A stretch of DNA of 64,000 nt from Paraburkholderia sp. BL10I2N1 (GTDB lineage: Bacteria > Pseudomonadota > Gammaproteobacteria > Burkholderiales > Burkholderiaceae): NCBI RefSeq assembly GCF_004361815.1, contig NZ_SNWA01000004.1:248001-312000 (forward strand), read 5' to 3'. Shown here piece by piece: positions 1 to 8,504 of this stretch (its first letter is position 1; every line of letters begins with the position of its first letter). The translations under genes and the position numbers were made by a program. The notes beneath the pieces were generated by a model, which did not search any database, was not told the DNA's origin, and saw nothing but the letters and a program-made list of their open reading frames with translations.

Positions 1-209
1 GCGGCTGGCTCATCTTCTCGTGGCTCGCGCGCAAGGGCTTGAGTGAAGGCAGCCAGACGCTGCGCAGCCTGCTCGACCGCATGGCTGCGGGCACCTTGAA
101 GCCGCCGGCAGCGCGCCGCTACCACGTCGAACGCGCACGAGAAGCCTTCACGGCCGCGGAGAGCGCCGCACACGACGCCAAACCGCTGCTAGCGTTCGCG
201 GAGCGCTGA
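1..209 (+). CDS. C-terminal end of a probable quinone oxidoreductase (partial)
   Basis: An open frame enters from the left edge (first full codon at 3) and stops at 207-209, giving about 68 residues. The closing pattern RRYHVERAREAFTAAESAAH, followed by a short hydrophobic tail, is how zinc-independent NADPH:quinone reductases of the MDR superfamily usually end, where this helix packs against the Rossmann domain. No catalytic residue lies in the visible part, so the assignment rests only on the tail and could be another MDR member. It sits about 140 bases before a TetR gene on the same strand, a common pairing for oxidoreductases and their regulators. Confidence 0.5.
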   Translation, partial: GWLIFSWLARKGLSEGSQTLRSLLDRMAAGTLKPPAARRYHVERAREAFTAAESAAHDAKPLLAFAER

Positions 210-346
210 GCTTCGCCCGTGTCGCCGTCGCAGGCGGCTTTGCGCCGTCGGGCGGCCGCGGATGAAGTTTGATCGAAGGTTCAAGAGGGCATCGATCAGG
301 CGCGGTATTCGTGAGTTATTCGCTGTCCCCGTTTCTGGAGAACACC

Positions 347-937
347 GTGGTGTATGTAAAACGCGAGCAATCCGACGAAAACCGCGAAGCGCTGCTGGCC
401 ACGGCTAGCCGGCTGTTTCGCGAACGAGGTATCGATGGCGTGGGCGTCGCGGAAATCGCGCGCGAAGCCGGGCTGACACATGGGGCGCTGTACGCGCATT
501 TCCGCTCGAAGGACGATCTTGCGACGGAAGCCTTTTCGCAGGGCCTGGCGCGGAGTCGCGAAGCGTTCCGGGGCAAGGCAGCGCGTCGCAAGCACAGCGT
601 GTTGGGGTATCTCGACTATCTGTTTTCACCGCTAAGACGCGACGATCCCGGCATGAGTTGTCCGATGACGGCGTCGGCGAGCGAAATTGGCCGGCACGGA
701 AAGGACATCAGTGCGCGGTTTGCCAAAGGGTTTCAGGACAAGGCGAGCGCATTCGAGGCCGTGCTGGACGAAGCAATCCCCGAGGCCGAACGGCGCCGTC
801 TGGCGATGACCATCGTCGCAGCGGAAATCGGGGCAATGGCCGCCGCCCGCGCCGTCGCCAAGAGCGACCCTTCGTTGTCCGATGAAATATTGAAGGCGGT
901 GCGTGCCGTGCTGTTGAAAGCATCGGAGGGGCAGTAA
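347..937 (+). CDS. TetR family transcriptional regulator
   Basis: A 196-residue regulator. The N-terminal helix-turn-helix is clear: ALLATASRLFRERGIDGVGV, then AEIAREAGLTHGALYAHFRS and KDDLATEAF, the standard TetR DNA-binding core. The C-terminal half is a helical ligand-binding domain with MSCPMTASASEIGRHG in its middle, a pattern seen in TetR proteins that respond to electrophiles or quinones. The frame is open from 269, but GGAG at 337-340 places the start at GTG 347 (or GTG 350). It follows an oxidoreductase tail on the same strand, which may be its target. The ligand cannot be read from sequence. Confidence 0.85.
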   Translation: MVYVKREQSDENREALLATASRLFRERGIDGVGVAEIAREAGLTHGALYAHFRSKDDLATEAFSQGLARSREAFRGKAARRKHSVLGYLDYLFSPLRRDDPGMSCPMTASASEIGRHGKDISARFAKGFQDKASAFEAVLDEAIPEAERRRLAMTIVAAEIGAMAAARAVAKSDPSLSDEILKAVRAVLLKASEGQ

Positions 938-1082
938 AGCGACATCCGGCATCTTGCTGCGCGACGTCACCCGACAATGCGCCGGGCGTTCGTCGCGGGG
1001 TGGCCTGGCAGCGAGCTCATGGTCGGCATTGAAGAACACTGACAAACCCTCATCAACGGTACTCGAACTCAAGAGCAACATC

Positions 1083-1934
1083 GTGTCACAAGATCTGTCG
1101 CGCCGCCGCTTCCTCGTATCCACCGCCGCAGGCGTTGCAAGCCTCGCGCTTGTCGACATGCCCTCGGCCATGGCAGTGTCCCCGTCCTCCAAAGGCGCTG
1201 CCGTGCAAGGGTCCCCACTTCCTGCGCTTTCTCAAGTCCTCGCAGGGAATCCAGGCCCAATGAAAGTCGTGAACTACACGACGTACGTTCAGGACCGGCA
1301 CAGAGTGGACGCATCCCGAGCCGACCATCAGGCTTATGCGGATGCGCTTCGGGAACACGACCGGTTGGTGATGGGCGGCCCGCTGCTCGATGACGACGGG
1401 CGGCCCCGCGGCGTCCTGCTCGTTTATGAGGTTGCGTCGAAAGAGGAGGCCGAAACGTTGGTGCAAGGAGATCCGTTCGTTCTGAATGGTGCGATCGCGG
1501 ACTATCGCCTGTCAGAGTGGACCGTGCTGAACAGCAATCTCGAGTTGCTCGCTGCCGCGCTCGTCGCGAAAGATCGACGTGTTGCGCCCAAAGAATCGCG
1601 TGCATCTGGCGCTACGCCATTTGATTCAGTCGCGCACGCCGCGCGAACCTATGTCAATTACGCGAAATATGTTGCCGATCGCTCACAAGTCGCGCGTGTG
1701 AGGCCGGCGCACCGGTCGTATGCACGGACGATCAAGGCGAACGGCGAGCTAATCATGGCGGGTCCTTTTGCAGACGACTCGGGCGCGCTGTTCATTTATC
1801 GGGCGCAGTCGAAAGACGAAGCGATGGCGCTGGTACTGGAGGACCCGTACCACGCTGCGGGCGTGTTCGAAACGTTCGCGCTTTCCGAGTGGCGGTTGTT
1901 CGGGTTGAACGCGGGCTTGATTCAGGACCGTTGA
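1083..1934 (+). CDS. Tat-exported protein with two tandem YCII (YciI-like) domains
   Basis: About 283 residues from GTG 1083. The N-terminus has a twin-arginine signal (SRRRF then a hydrophobic stretch ending PSAMA), so export of a folded protein is expected. Two similar domains follow, roughly residues 60-145 and 188-270. Each has an aromatic strand (YTTYVQDR / YVNYAKYVADR), a charged helix ending in an LVMGGPL / LIMAGPF turn, then a helix and EDPF/EDPY-type segment closing with LSEW. This is the YCII fold of YciI and muconolactone-isomerase-like proteins, normally a single cytosolic domain. The frame is open back to 954, but GTG 1083 fits the signal peptide best. Function unknown; an isomerase or small-ligand role is only a guess. 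Confidence 0.7.
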   Translation: MSQDLSRRRFLVSTAAGVASLALVDMPSAMAVSPSSKGAAVQGSPLPALSQVLAGNPGPMKVVNYTTYVQDRHRVDASRADHQAYADALREHDRLVMGGPLLDDDGRPRGVLLVYEVASKEEAETLVQGDPFVLNGAIADYRLSEWTVLNSNLELLAAALVAKDRRVAPKESRASGATPFDSVAHAARTYVNYAKYVADRSQVARVRPAHRSYARTIKANGELIMAGPFADDSGALFIYRAQSKDEAMALVLEDPYHAAGVFETFALSEWRLFGLNAGLIQDR

Positions 1935-2065
1935 AGCGCAGTCACTTATAGGTCATTTCTTACGCCGATCGGGGCATAGTATCGGCATGACGGTACCTCT
2001 TCAGGCGAGCGCGGTCAAAAAACCCGTTTGCGACGGTTGAGGTTTTCCAGCTGGCGAATATTTCT

Positions 2066-3479
2066 GCCTATTTCAAATTCCGAGTGGCTGGTTTGGCGGG
2101 TCAAGTACGGGCGTCAGCCCGGCGAAGCGAATACTTGACGCGCGTTGAAGAAGTAAGCTGGGACAGGGCTGGTTGCGGCAGAATGCGGCAACCAGCCCTG
2201 CAAGACAACGTGAACCGATGAACCAGACCCAACTGTTTGAAGCCGCCTTGGGAATCAAGGCCCCGTGGTACGTGCAAGGCGTCGATTTCGATGCCGCGCG
2301 GCGTGAACTGACCATTGCCGTGGACTTTGTCGCGGGTACGCGCTTTCCCTATCCCGGCGTCGCGGGCGAGCATCCGGCTCACGACACCCAGATCAAGCGG
2401 CTGCGCCACCTCAACTTCTTTCAGCACGAGTGCTATCTGGAGGTTCGGGTGCCGCGGGTGCGTCTGCCGGACGGCTCGGTGCGCCTGGTCGAACCCGACT
2501 GGATAGGCAAGCTGGACGGCTTCACGCTGCTGTTTGAAGCGCTCGTGCTGACGCTGTGCCGGGAGATGACATTTGCCGCGGTGGCCCGCGTGGTGAACCT
2601 GTCGTGGCATCGGGTGAAGGCCATCTGTGACCGTTACGTGGACCTGGCCGTGGCCGCGACCGACCTGTCCGAAGTTACCGCGGTGGCCATTGACGAAACG
2701 TCGGCCCGACGTGGGCAGGACTATATCTCGCTGGTCGCCGACATGGACGCAAGGCGCGTGGTCTTCGTCACGCCAGGCAAGGATGCCGGCGTTGTCGAAC
2801 GCTTTGCCCGGCACCTGGAGGAACATAATGCCACGCCTGCACAGATCGAATCGGTCAGCATCGACATGTCGGCTGCCTTCATCAAGGGCGTGGACGAACA
2901 CCTGCCCGACGCGCGTGTGACCTTCGACAAGTTTCATGTCGTGGCGCATGCGTCCAAAGCGCTTGATGGTGTGCGCCGCGCGCAGCAGAAAACCGATCCC
3001 TCGCTGAAGGGCATGCGCTGGTCGCTGCTCAAGGATGCCGAGAAACTCGATCTCGCGCAACTGACCGATCTCGAGGCGCTGATCAGCCAGTACGCCACCA
3101 ACCGCACGGCCCGAGCGTGGATGTACCGCGAGCAACTGCGCGAGATTCTCGATCGCAAACAGATCCACGTCGTCTCCAAAATGCTGCGCCGGTGGTGCGG
3201 CAACGTCATGCGTTCCAAGGTCGAGCCCATGAAGGACGTCGCGCGCATGATCCGTCGTCATTTCGACGGCATCATCGCGTGGGCGCAGACACGCCAGACC
3301 AATGGATTCATTGAGGCGATCAACGGCCTGTTTCAGGCCGCCAAGCGCAAGGCACGGGGATACGCCAGCTTCAAGACCATGCGCACCGTGCTGTTTCTCA
3401 TCGCGGGCAAACTCGACTTCTCAGCACTCAATCCGCATGCCTCGTGAGCCGCATTACCCACTGCGCTTTTAAAAGAGCC
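2066..3479 (+). mobile_element. ISL3-family insertion sequence, complete
   Basis: A 1414-bp element with one transposase gene. Its ends are imperfect inverted repeats: the left end begins GCCTATTTCAAATTCCGAGTG and the right end, read inward, begins GGCTCTTTTAAAAGCGCAGTG (about 14 of 21 identical). It is bracketed by an exact 8-bp direct repeat, ATATTTCT, at 2058-2065 and 3480-3487. Eight bases is the duplication length typical of the ISL3 family, so the boundaries are well supported. The element sits in the upstream region of the epoxide hydrolase gene. Confidence 0.85.
2218..3447 (+). CDS. ISL3 family transposase
   Basis: A full-length 409-residue DDE transposase. The three acidic positions are visible: D in AIDETSARRGQDY, D in VSIDMSAAFIKGV followed by FDKFHVV, and E in TNGFIEAINGLFQAAKRKARGY. 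The family-typical helix-turn-helix segment (MTFAAVARVVNLSWHRVKAI) lies before the catalytic core. The frame is open from 2173, but ATG 2218 gives the conserved MNQTQLFEAALGI start. Nothing in the sequence looks inactivating, and the clean target duplication argues for a fairly recent insertion. Confidence 0.93.
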   Translation: MNQTQLFEAALGIKAPWYVQGVDFDAARRELTIAVDFVAGTRFPYPGVAGEHPAHDTQIKRLRHLNFFQHECYLEVRVPRVRLPDGSVRLVEPDWIGKLDGFTLLFEALVLTLCREMTFAAVARVVNLSWHRVKAICDRYVDLAVAATDLSEVTAVAIDETSARRGQDYISLVADMDARRVVFVTPGKDAGVVERFARHLEEHNATPAQIESVSIDMSAAFIKGVDEHLPDARVTFDKFHVVAHASKALDGVRRAQQKTDPSLKGMRWSLLKDAEKLDLAQLTDLEALISQYATNRTARAWMYREQLREILDRKQIHVVSKMLRRWCGNVMRSKVEPMKDVARMIRRHFDGIIAWAQTRQTNGFIEAINGLFQAAKRKARGYASFKTMRTVLFLIAGKLDFSALNPHAS

Positions 3480-3559
3480 ATATTTCTACGCTACGGGCGG
3501 ATGACTAAACCAAATCGCCGCAGTATGTTTAGGTATATTAAATGTTTATAGGAACTTCT

Positions 3560-4885
3560 GTGTTAAACGATATCCATCCTCATACGCCGTCGCGTCGGCA
3601 TTTTCTTGGTGTGGCGGCGGCGTCGGTTGCTTCTGCCTCATTGAGCCAGCTCGCTTTTGCGGAAACAAGTCAATCTGTCACTGATGTCGCGCAACCTGCG
3701 GATAACGACAAGACAGCTATCCGTGCACTGCGTGTGCATGTGCCGGAATCGCAACTTGTCGATTTGCGCAGGCGAATCAAGTCGACTCGATGGCCTGAAC
3801 GCGAAACCGTCACGGATTCATCGCAAGGCGTGCAGCTTGCGACGATGCGAAGGCTCGCGCGCTATTGGTCGACAAATTATGATTGGCGCAAGGTCGAAGC
3901 GAGACTGAACGCGTTACCGCAGTTCGTCACAGAAATCGACGGGCTCGACATCCACTTCATCCACGTTCGTTCAAAACATCAGAACGCGTTGCCAATCATC
4001 GTCACGCACGGATGGCCCGGCTCGATCATCGAGCAATTGAAGATTATCGGTCCGCTGACCAATCCAACGGCGCACGGCGCAAATGCATCGGACGCTTTCG
4101 ATATCGTGATTCCGTCGCTGCCGGGCTACGGTTTTTCAGGCAAGCCGACCGCGACGGGCTGGGATCCTGCACGTATCGCACGCGCGTGGATCGTCCTGAT
4201 GCAACGCCTCGGATACACACGGTATGTAGCGCAAGGCGGCGACTGGGGCAATGCGGTCACGGAGCAGATGGCGCTCATCGCGCCGCCTGAACTGCTCGGC
4301 ATTCACACCAACATGCCCGCTACCGTACCGGACGACATTGCCAACGCACTCAAATACGGAAACCCACCGCCGGCCGGTCTCACTCCCGATGAAAAGCATG
4401 CGTTCGATCAACTCGACAACTTCTACAAACACGGTCTCGGCTATGCGCAAGAAATGGCAAACCGTCCGCAGACGCTGTACGGAATCGAGGATTCGCCGAT
4501 CGGGCTCGCTGCATGGATGCTCGATCACGACGCCGCGAGTCAGGTGATGATCGCACGCGTCTTTGACGGTCAGTCCGAGGGCCTGACGCGAGACGACGTG
4601 CTCGACAATGTCACGCTCTATTGGCTGACGAATACGGGCGTTTCATCTGCACGGCTCTATTGGGAAAACAAGCTCAACTTCTTTGCGCCGAAGCGCGTTG
4701 AGGTTCCTGTCGCCGTGAGTGTTTTTCCTGATGAGATCTACGCGGCGCCGCAGAGCTGGGCGGGGAAGGCGTATCCGAAGCTTGTTCACTACAACCGACT
4801 TCCGAAAGGCGGGCACTTTGCGGCCTGGGAACAGCCGCAAGCGTTCACGGAAGAAGTTCGCGTGAGCTTCCGGACGTTGCGCTAA
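3560..4885 (+). CDS. Tat-exported epoxide hydrolase (EHN-type alpha/beta hydrolase)
   Basis: About 441 residues. A twin-arginine signal (SRRHFLGV, then a hydrophobic run ending QLAFA) precedes an epoxide-hydrolase N-terminal domain (RALRVHVPESQLVDLRRRI through WPERE) and an alpha/beta hydrolase core. Visible catalytic parts are the HGWPGS oxyanion segment, the nucleophile Asp in GGDWGN (about residue 228) and the base His in GGHFAAWEQP (about 419), as in microsomal-type epoxide hydrolases that open epoxides to diols. The frame is open from ATG 3542, but AGGA before GTG 3560 favours the shorter start. The ISL3 element ends only about 80 bases upstream and probably displaced its original promoter. 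Confidence 0.85.
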   Translation: MLNDIHPHTPSRRHFLGVAAASVASASLSQLAFAETSQSVTDVAQPADNDKTAIRALRVHVPESQLVDLRRRIKSTRWPERETVTDSSQGVQLATMRRLARYWSTNYDWRKVEARLNALPQFVTEIDGLDIHFIHVRSKHQNALPIIVTHGWPGSIIEQLKIIGPLTNPTAHGANASDAFDIVIPSLPGYGFSGKPTATGWDPARIARAWIVLMQRLGYTRYVAQGGDWGNAVTEQMALIAPPELLGIHTNMPATVPDDIANALKYGNPPPAGLTPDEKHAFDQLDNFYKHGLGYAQEMANRPQTLYGIEDSPIGLAAWMLDHDAASQVMIARVFDGQSEGLTRDDVLDNVTLYWLTNTGVSSARLYWENKLNFFAPKRVEVPVAVSVFPDEIYAAPQSWAGKAYPKLVHYNRLPKGGHFAAWEQPQAFTEEVRVSFRTLR

Positions 4886-5285
4886 CGTCGAAGATGTGAA
4901 TGACACCACTATGACGTCACTCGCATCGCCAGTGCATGCGCGGTTTATGTCCACCGCTGTGTTCGGATTCGCCGGCCGTCACGCGTGCCCGGCGACAAGT
5001 AAGAACTGCTCCGGGACAGCCTCTTCAGTACTGGCGGAGGGCAGCACGCATGTGAAAGACCGTCCGATCGCGCCGTCGGCGCATTGGTGAAGTGCGAACC
5101 GACGGTGATGCTTACCGGTACCGCCTCCCGTAGCGGTCACTGCCACCGCCAATACCTTACTCTTGATCATGCTTTGAACGGGGAAAATGGGCGTCCAGCG
5201 GATGAGATGACCCATTTTGTCCCTCGATTCCCGAGGTTGAAGTTCAAGCGCGTATACACCCAAGGTCCCAACGAAGGAACTCATC
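4886..5285. other. intergenic region, nothing recognised
   Basis: Four hundred bases between the epoxide hydrolase and the SRPBCC gene. Short open frames exist in several phases (for example 4896-5090 plus) but none has a ribosome site, a recognisable family pattern or a convincing length. No insertion-sequence ends or strong hairpin with a T tract were noticed. A GAAGGAA ribosome-binding stretch near 5272-5278 belongs to the next gene. Confidence 0.5.
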
Positions 5286-5762
5286 ATGTCGACGATCCAC
5301 TTTCACTACAAGACTTTTTCGACGCCCGAGCAGTTTGTCGCCGGGCTCACCGACTTCGGGCCTGGCCGCTCGAAGCTCTTTGGCAACAGTGCCGAAGCGT
5401 ATATGAAGGTACATCACCGCGGTCCCTCTGAGGCCGACGTCACGGAGGGCTCGGGTGGCATCTGGGAACGCCTGTACTACGACTGGTCCGATCCCTTTCG
5501 TGTCGTCATGACGACAACCGACTCCAACGTGTGGGGAGGCCGGTCAGGCCATATCTACACGTTCACGCGTCTGCCCGACGGGATGACCGCGCTAGACGCG
5601 GTCGTGGTGCGCGAAGGCAAGAACATGAAAGGACGGGCGCTCGCACTCGTACTCGGGACCATCGGCAGGCACTTTCTGGAAAAGGCGCTTGCAAACAGCG
5701 TCAAGGCCATCGAAGCCCGGAACGGCGCAGCGAGAAAGGAATGTGCGTCCTGCGCCGGTTGA
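5286..5762 (+). CDS. SRPBCC family protein (polyketide cyclase/START-like fold)
   Basis: A 158-residue cytosolic protein. The order of strands, with GIWERLYYDWSDPFRVVMTTTDSNVWGG followed by HIYTFTRLPDGMTALDAVVVREGKNMKGRALALVLG and a long C-terminal helix, matches the SRPBCC helix-grip fold that binds hydrophobic ligands. ATG 5286 has GAAGGAA at a suitable distance. It ends in a Cys pair (CASCAG), unusual for this fold but of unknown meaning. No partner gene is adjacent, so the ligand and role are not known. Confidence 0.65.
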   Translation: MSTIHFHYKTFSTPEQFVAGLTDFGPGRSKLFGNSAEAYMKVHHRGPSEADVTEGSGGIWERLYYDWSDPFRVVMTTTDSNVWGGRSGHIYTFTRLPDGMTALDAVVVREGKNMKGRALALVLGTIGRHFLEKALANSVKAIEARNGAARKECASCAG

Positions 5763-6710
5763 ATCCGTAATGAGTAACGGAATCCGGACTGCATGCAGGA
5801 TATTGTTTCGCACAAGCCGCGCATTTGCGATTCCGTAAGTGTTTGTGCGAGGCACAAATGACAGACGAGGCATGCGACATCGGAACCTCCGGCATGTCTG
5901 TCTGTCATGACGTGAAATGAAACGGCGGGCTTTTGGAAGCCGAACCCATAAATCGTATCGAAGGGCTACTTTTTGGGAGACCTATGCTACCGCGCGTCAT
6001 TCGCGAGTGCCGGTGCGGCCTTGGCTCCCGGCCTCAAGCCTTCTTCGTTGAACGTAAACGCGACTAGTGGTAGTCGACCCGGTATGAGGCAAGGGCCGTT
6101 GTACTTTGTGAACGGCCGTTGTCGCTACGCGACAGCGAATGATGGCAAGGGGTCGGGAGTGCGAGTTCGCTGATGCAGGAAGCTGCCGTCGCGGTGCTCG
6201 ATGTCGCCACCGTCGGCAATCCGCCGCATTGCTGACGTAGAACCCAGCCCGCCCCCAATGTCGGCAATGGCCGATGACGCGACGGGCATATTCGCTGGTC
6301 GAACGACCGTTGACGGAGCCAGTCGCATGAATGTCAAAATGCCGGCCGCGACGAATGACGCTTCTGGCCGCACTCGGACCGATGATGCGGGCGGGTCTGT
6401 TCAGGCGCCAACCCGATGCACGGAAGTGCGGACATCGACCATTGGCTGGCGCCGCCGGTTCGCTGGCATTCCGGCCTCAGGGATCGCAGGGGCGAGCATT
6501 CGTAACAACTTAGGCCAGTCGCACCAACTCCGTCGCCCAGTCGCAAAACTGTGGCGCCAGTCTCACGTACTCTGGCGCCCTACGCCACGGCCGCAGGCCG
6601 ACTATGTTGGCGCGTACTCCTTCCGAGGCGGAAGGAAGGCTACTCCCAAAAGAAGAAATAGAGTCTAACGCGACCAATCCCTTTCAATAAGCCTTCGATA
6701 GTAGCGCGTG
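5763..6710. other. long non-coding or decayed stretch
   Basis: Nearly one kilobase without a convincing gene. Several frames of 60-155 codons are open on both strands (for example 6201-6668 plus), but their composition is low-information and they lack ribosome sites. A short inverted repeat, GGCGCCAGTCTC ... GTACTCTGGCGCC, lies near 6551-6579. The stretch may be decayed mobile DNA between the SRPBCC gene and the dme operon, but no family could be named. Confidence 0.4.
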
Positions 6711-6740
6711 GTATACCCCCCCACCCTATTTGAAGTATAC
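6711..6740. promoter_or_regulatory. probable DmeR (RcnR/CsoR-type) operator in the dmeRF promoter
   Basis: GTATACCCCCCCACC at 6711-6725 and a mirrored AAGTATAC at 6733-6740 make an inverted arrangement with a run of seven C residues. RcnR- and FrmR-type repressors are known to bind exactly this kind of AT-flanked G/C tract. The site lies 28-57 bases before the dmeR start codon, so binding would cover the promoter. The ribosome site CGGAGG follows at 6756-6761. Inference from family knowledge; no footprint is available. Confidence 0.7.
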
Positions 6741-6767
6741 TTCTCGACGGTATATCGGAGGTCATCA

Positions 6768-7043
6768 ATGAGTCACACCATTCGCGAGAAACAGAAACTG
6801 CTCAACCGCGTCCGCCGCATCAAGGGGCAGGTGGAAGCCATCGAGCGTGCGCTCGAGGAAGAGCAGGGGTGTATCGACGTGCTGCAGCAAATAACCAGTT
6901 GTCGCGGCGCGATGAATGGCCTGCTGGCCGTTGTGCTCGAGGACCATATCCGCACCCATCTCGTCGATGCCGAAACCCACGAAGAGCCGGCCGGCAGCGC
7001 GACTGACCAGCTCATCGAAGTCGTTCACAGCTATTTCAAGTAG
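6768..7043 (+). CDS. dmeR: DmeR-type metal-sensing repressor (CsoR/RcnR family)
   Basis: A 91-residue all-helical repressor with no classical helix-turn-helix. Counting from ATG 6768, His3, Cys35, His60 and His64 are all present; this is the nickel/cobalt ligand set known for RcnR, so Ni(II) or Co(II) sensing is well supported, as opposed to copper (CsoR) or formaldehyde (FrmR). The sequence RRIKGQVEAIERAL is the family's DNA-contacting first helix. It sits 8 bases before a DmeF-type efflux gene, the known dmeRF arrangement, and is preceded by a C-tract operator, suggesting autoregulated metal-induced expression of both genes. Confidence 0.88.
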   Translation: MSHTIREKQKLLNRVRRIKGQVEAIERALEEEQGCIDVLQQITSCRGAMNGLLAVVLEDHIRTHLVDAETHEEPAGSATDQLIEVVHSYFK

Positions 7044-7051
7044 AGCAGAAA

Positions 7052-8341
7052 ATGAGTGATTTCAAAGACGCCGCGTTTGGCGCCGGACATGACCACATCT
7101 TTCTGGGCGCGGCCCATGAGCAGAACGAGCGCAAGACCTGGGCGGTGATTGTGCTGTGTAGCGCGATGATGCTGGTTGAAATCGTCGGTGGGAGTATGTT
7201 CGGGTCGCTGGCGCTTGTTGCCGACGGTCTGCACATGTCGACGCACGCTGGAGCGATGCTGATTGCGGCCCTCGCGTACATATACGCGCGCAAACACGCT
7301 GCCGACCCCCGCTTCGTGTTCGGTACCGGCAAGCTTGGCGACCTCGCGGGATTCACGAGTGCCATTGTGCTTGCCATGATTGCAGTGCTGATAGGGTACG
7401 AAGCTGTGTCGCGTTTTCTGTCGCCAGTGCCGATTCATTTCGGCGAAGCGATTCCCATCGCGGTGGTCGGCCTGCTGGTCAACCTGGCAAGCGTTTGGCT
7501 GCTGAGCGGCGATCATCACGGGCACAGTCACGGGCATAGCCATGGTCATGCTCACGGGCACGCTCAGGGTGTTGACGAGCACGCTCACGAAGATGAGGTG
7601 CAGAAGATTTTCACCCCGTCCGGTGTGTTTGCCGTCTCCATTTTCGAGGATGGTGTGCCGCCCGTTTTCCGCATTGCGCCAGCATCGGCGACTTCGCCAC
7701 TGGACGCGTCCACAGTATCTGTAACGACCGTACGGCCTGATGGGATGCAACAGGGATTCGCCTTCGCGGACCGTGGCGGCTATCTGGAATCGAAGGAAGA
7801 CATCCCTGAACCACACGCCTTCAAGGCCATCGTGCGGATGCCGGACGGCGAGTACGAAGTCGAATTCGAAGAGCACGAGCATGGCCACGACGTGCATGAG
7901 GCAGCGACCCGGGACCACAACATCCGGTCGGCGTATATCCACGTCATGGCTGACGCGGCGGTCTCCGTGCTGGCAATCATCGGTCTGGTACTGGCGCGCG
8001 CGTTCGGCTGGCTGTGGATGGACCCGCTGGCGGGCGTCATCGGTGCACTGGTGATTGCGAACTGGTCGTACGGCTTGATGCGTGACACTGGCGCAATCCT
8101 GCTTGACATGAGTCCTGACCGGCGCATGGCCGAGAACGTGCGTCATGCTATCGAGGACCGTGGCGACAAGGTTGTCGATCTGCACGTGTGGCGGGTGGGT
8201 CCAGGCCACATGAGTGCAGTGGTGTCAGTGGCAACAGGTGAACCCCAGCGGGACTCGCGCTTCTATCATGCAGCGCTCAAGGGTTTCAAGGGGCTGTCAC
8301 ATGTCACCGTTGAGGTGCAGCCTTCACACGCGGCGGCCTGA
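7052..8341 (+). CDS. dmeF: DmeF-like cobalt/nickel cation diffusion facilitator
   Basis: A 429-residue inner-membrane CDF exporter that would swap cytosolic Co2+/Ni2+ for protons. Six membrane helices are visible, with the metal site in helix 2 (ADGLHMSTHAG) and helix 5 (HVMADAAVSVL). Between helices 4 and 5 lies a His-rich loop (repeats of HGHSHGHAHG near residues 155-180), followed by an inserted domain of roughly 100 residues (KIFTPSGVFAVSIFEDG to YEVEFEEHEHGHD) that DmeF members carry and ZitB-type transporters do not. A C-terminal cytosolic domain (VVDLHVWRVGPGHMSAVVSV) closes it. Co-transcribed with dmeR. Confidence 0.88.
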   Translation: MSDFKDAAFGAGHDHIFLGAAHEQNERKTWAVIVLCSAMMLVEIVGGSMFGSLALVADGLHMSTHAGAMLIAALAYIYARKHAADPRFVFGTGKLGDLAGFTSAIVLAMIAVLIGYEAVSRFLSPVPIHFGEAIPIAVVGLLVNLASVWLLSGDHHGHSHGHSHGHAHGHAQGVDEHAHEDEVQKIFTPSGVFAVSIFEDGVPPVFRIAPASATSPLDASTVSVTTVRPDGMQQGFAFADRGGYLESKEDIPEPHAFKAIVRMPDGEYEVEFEEHEHGHDVHEAATRDHNIRSAYIHVMADAAVSVLAIIGLVLARAFGWLWMDPLAGVIGALVIANWSYGLMRDTGAILLDMSPDRRMAENVRHAIEDRGDKVVDLHVWRVGPGHMSAVVSVATGEPQRDSRFYHAALKGFKGLSHVTVEVQPSHAAA

Positions 8342-8504
8342 CCCATGGCCGTCGAGTCACCGTGCGTTGATGAGCGTTTTGTACTCGTTCTGTATGTCTG
8401 GTAGGCAGTTTTTCAAAAGTTGTAGGATCTGATCGCAATCAAAAGCAGAATTATCGCGTCGGTGTTCGATAGACTGTGGGTTACCTTCCACGGCGTAGCC
8501 AACC

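Noticed and set aside
4896..5090. 64-codon plus frame after the epoxide hydrolase
   Set aside because: Lacks a ribosome site and any family pattern; probably chance.
6201..6668. 155-codon plus frame before dmeR
   Set aside because: No ribosome site, no recognisable family, and overlapping minus frames of similar length; composition looks non-coding.
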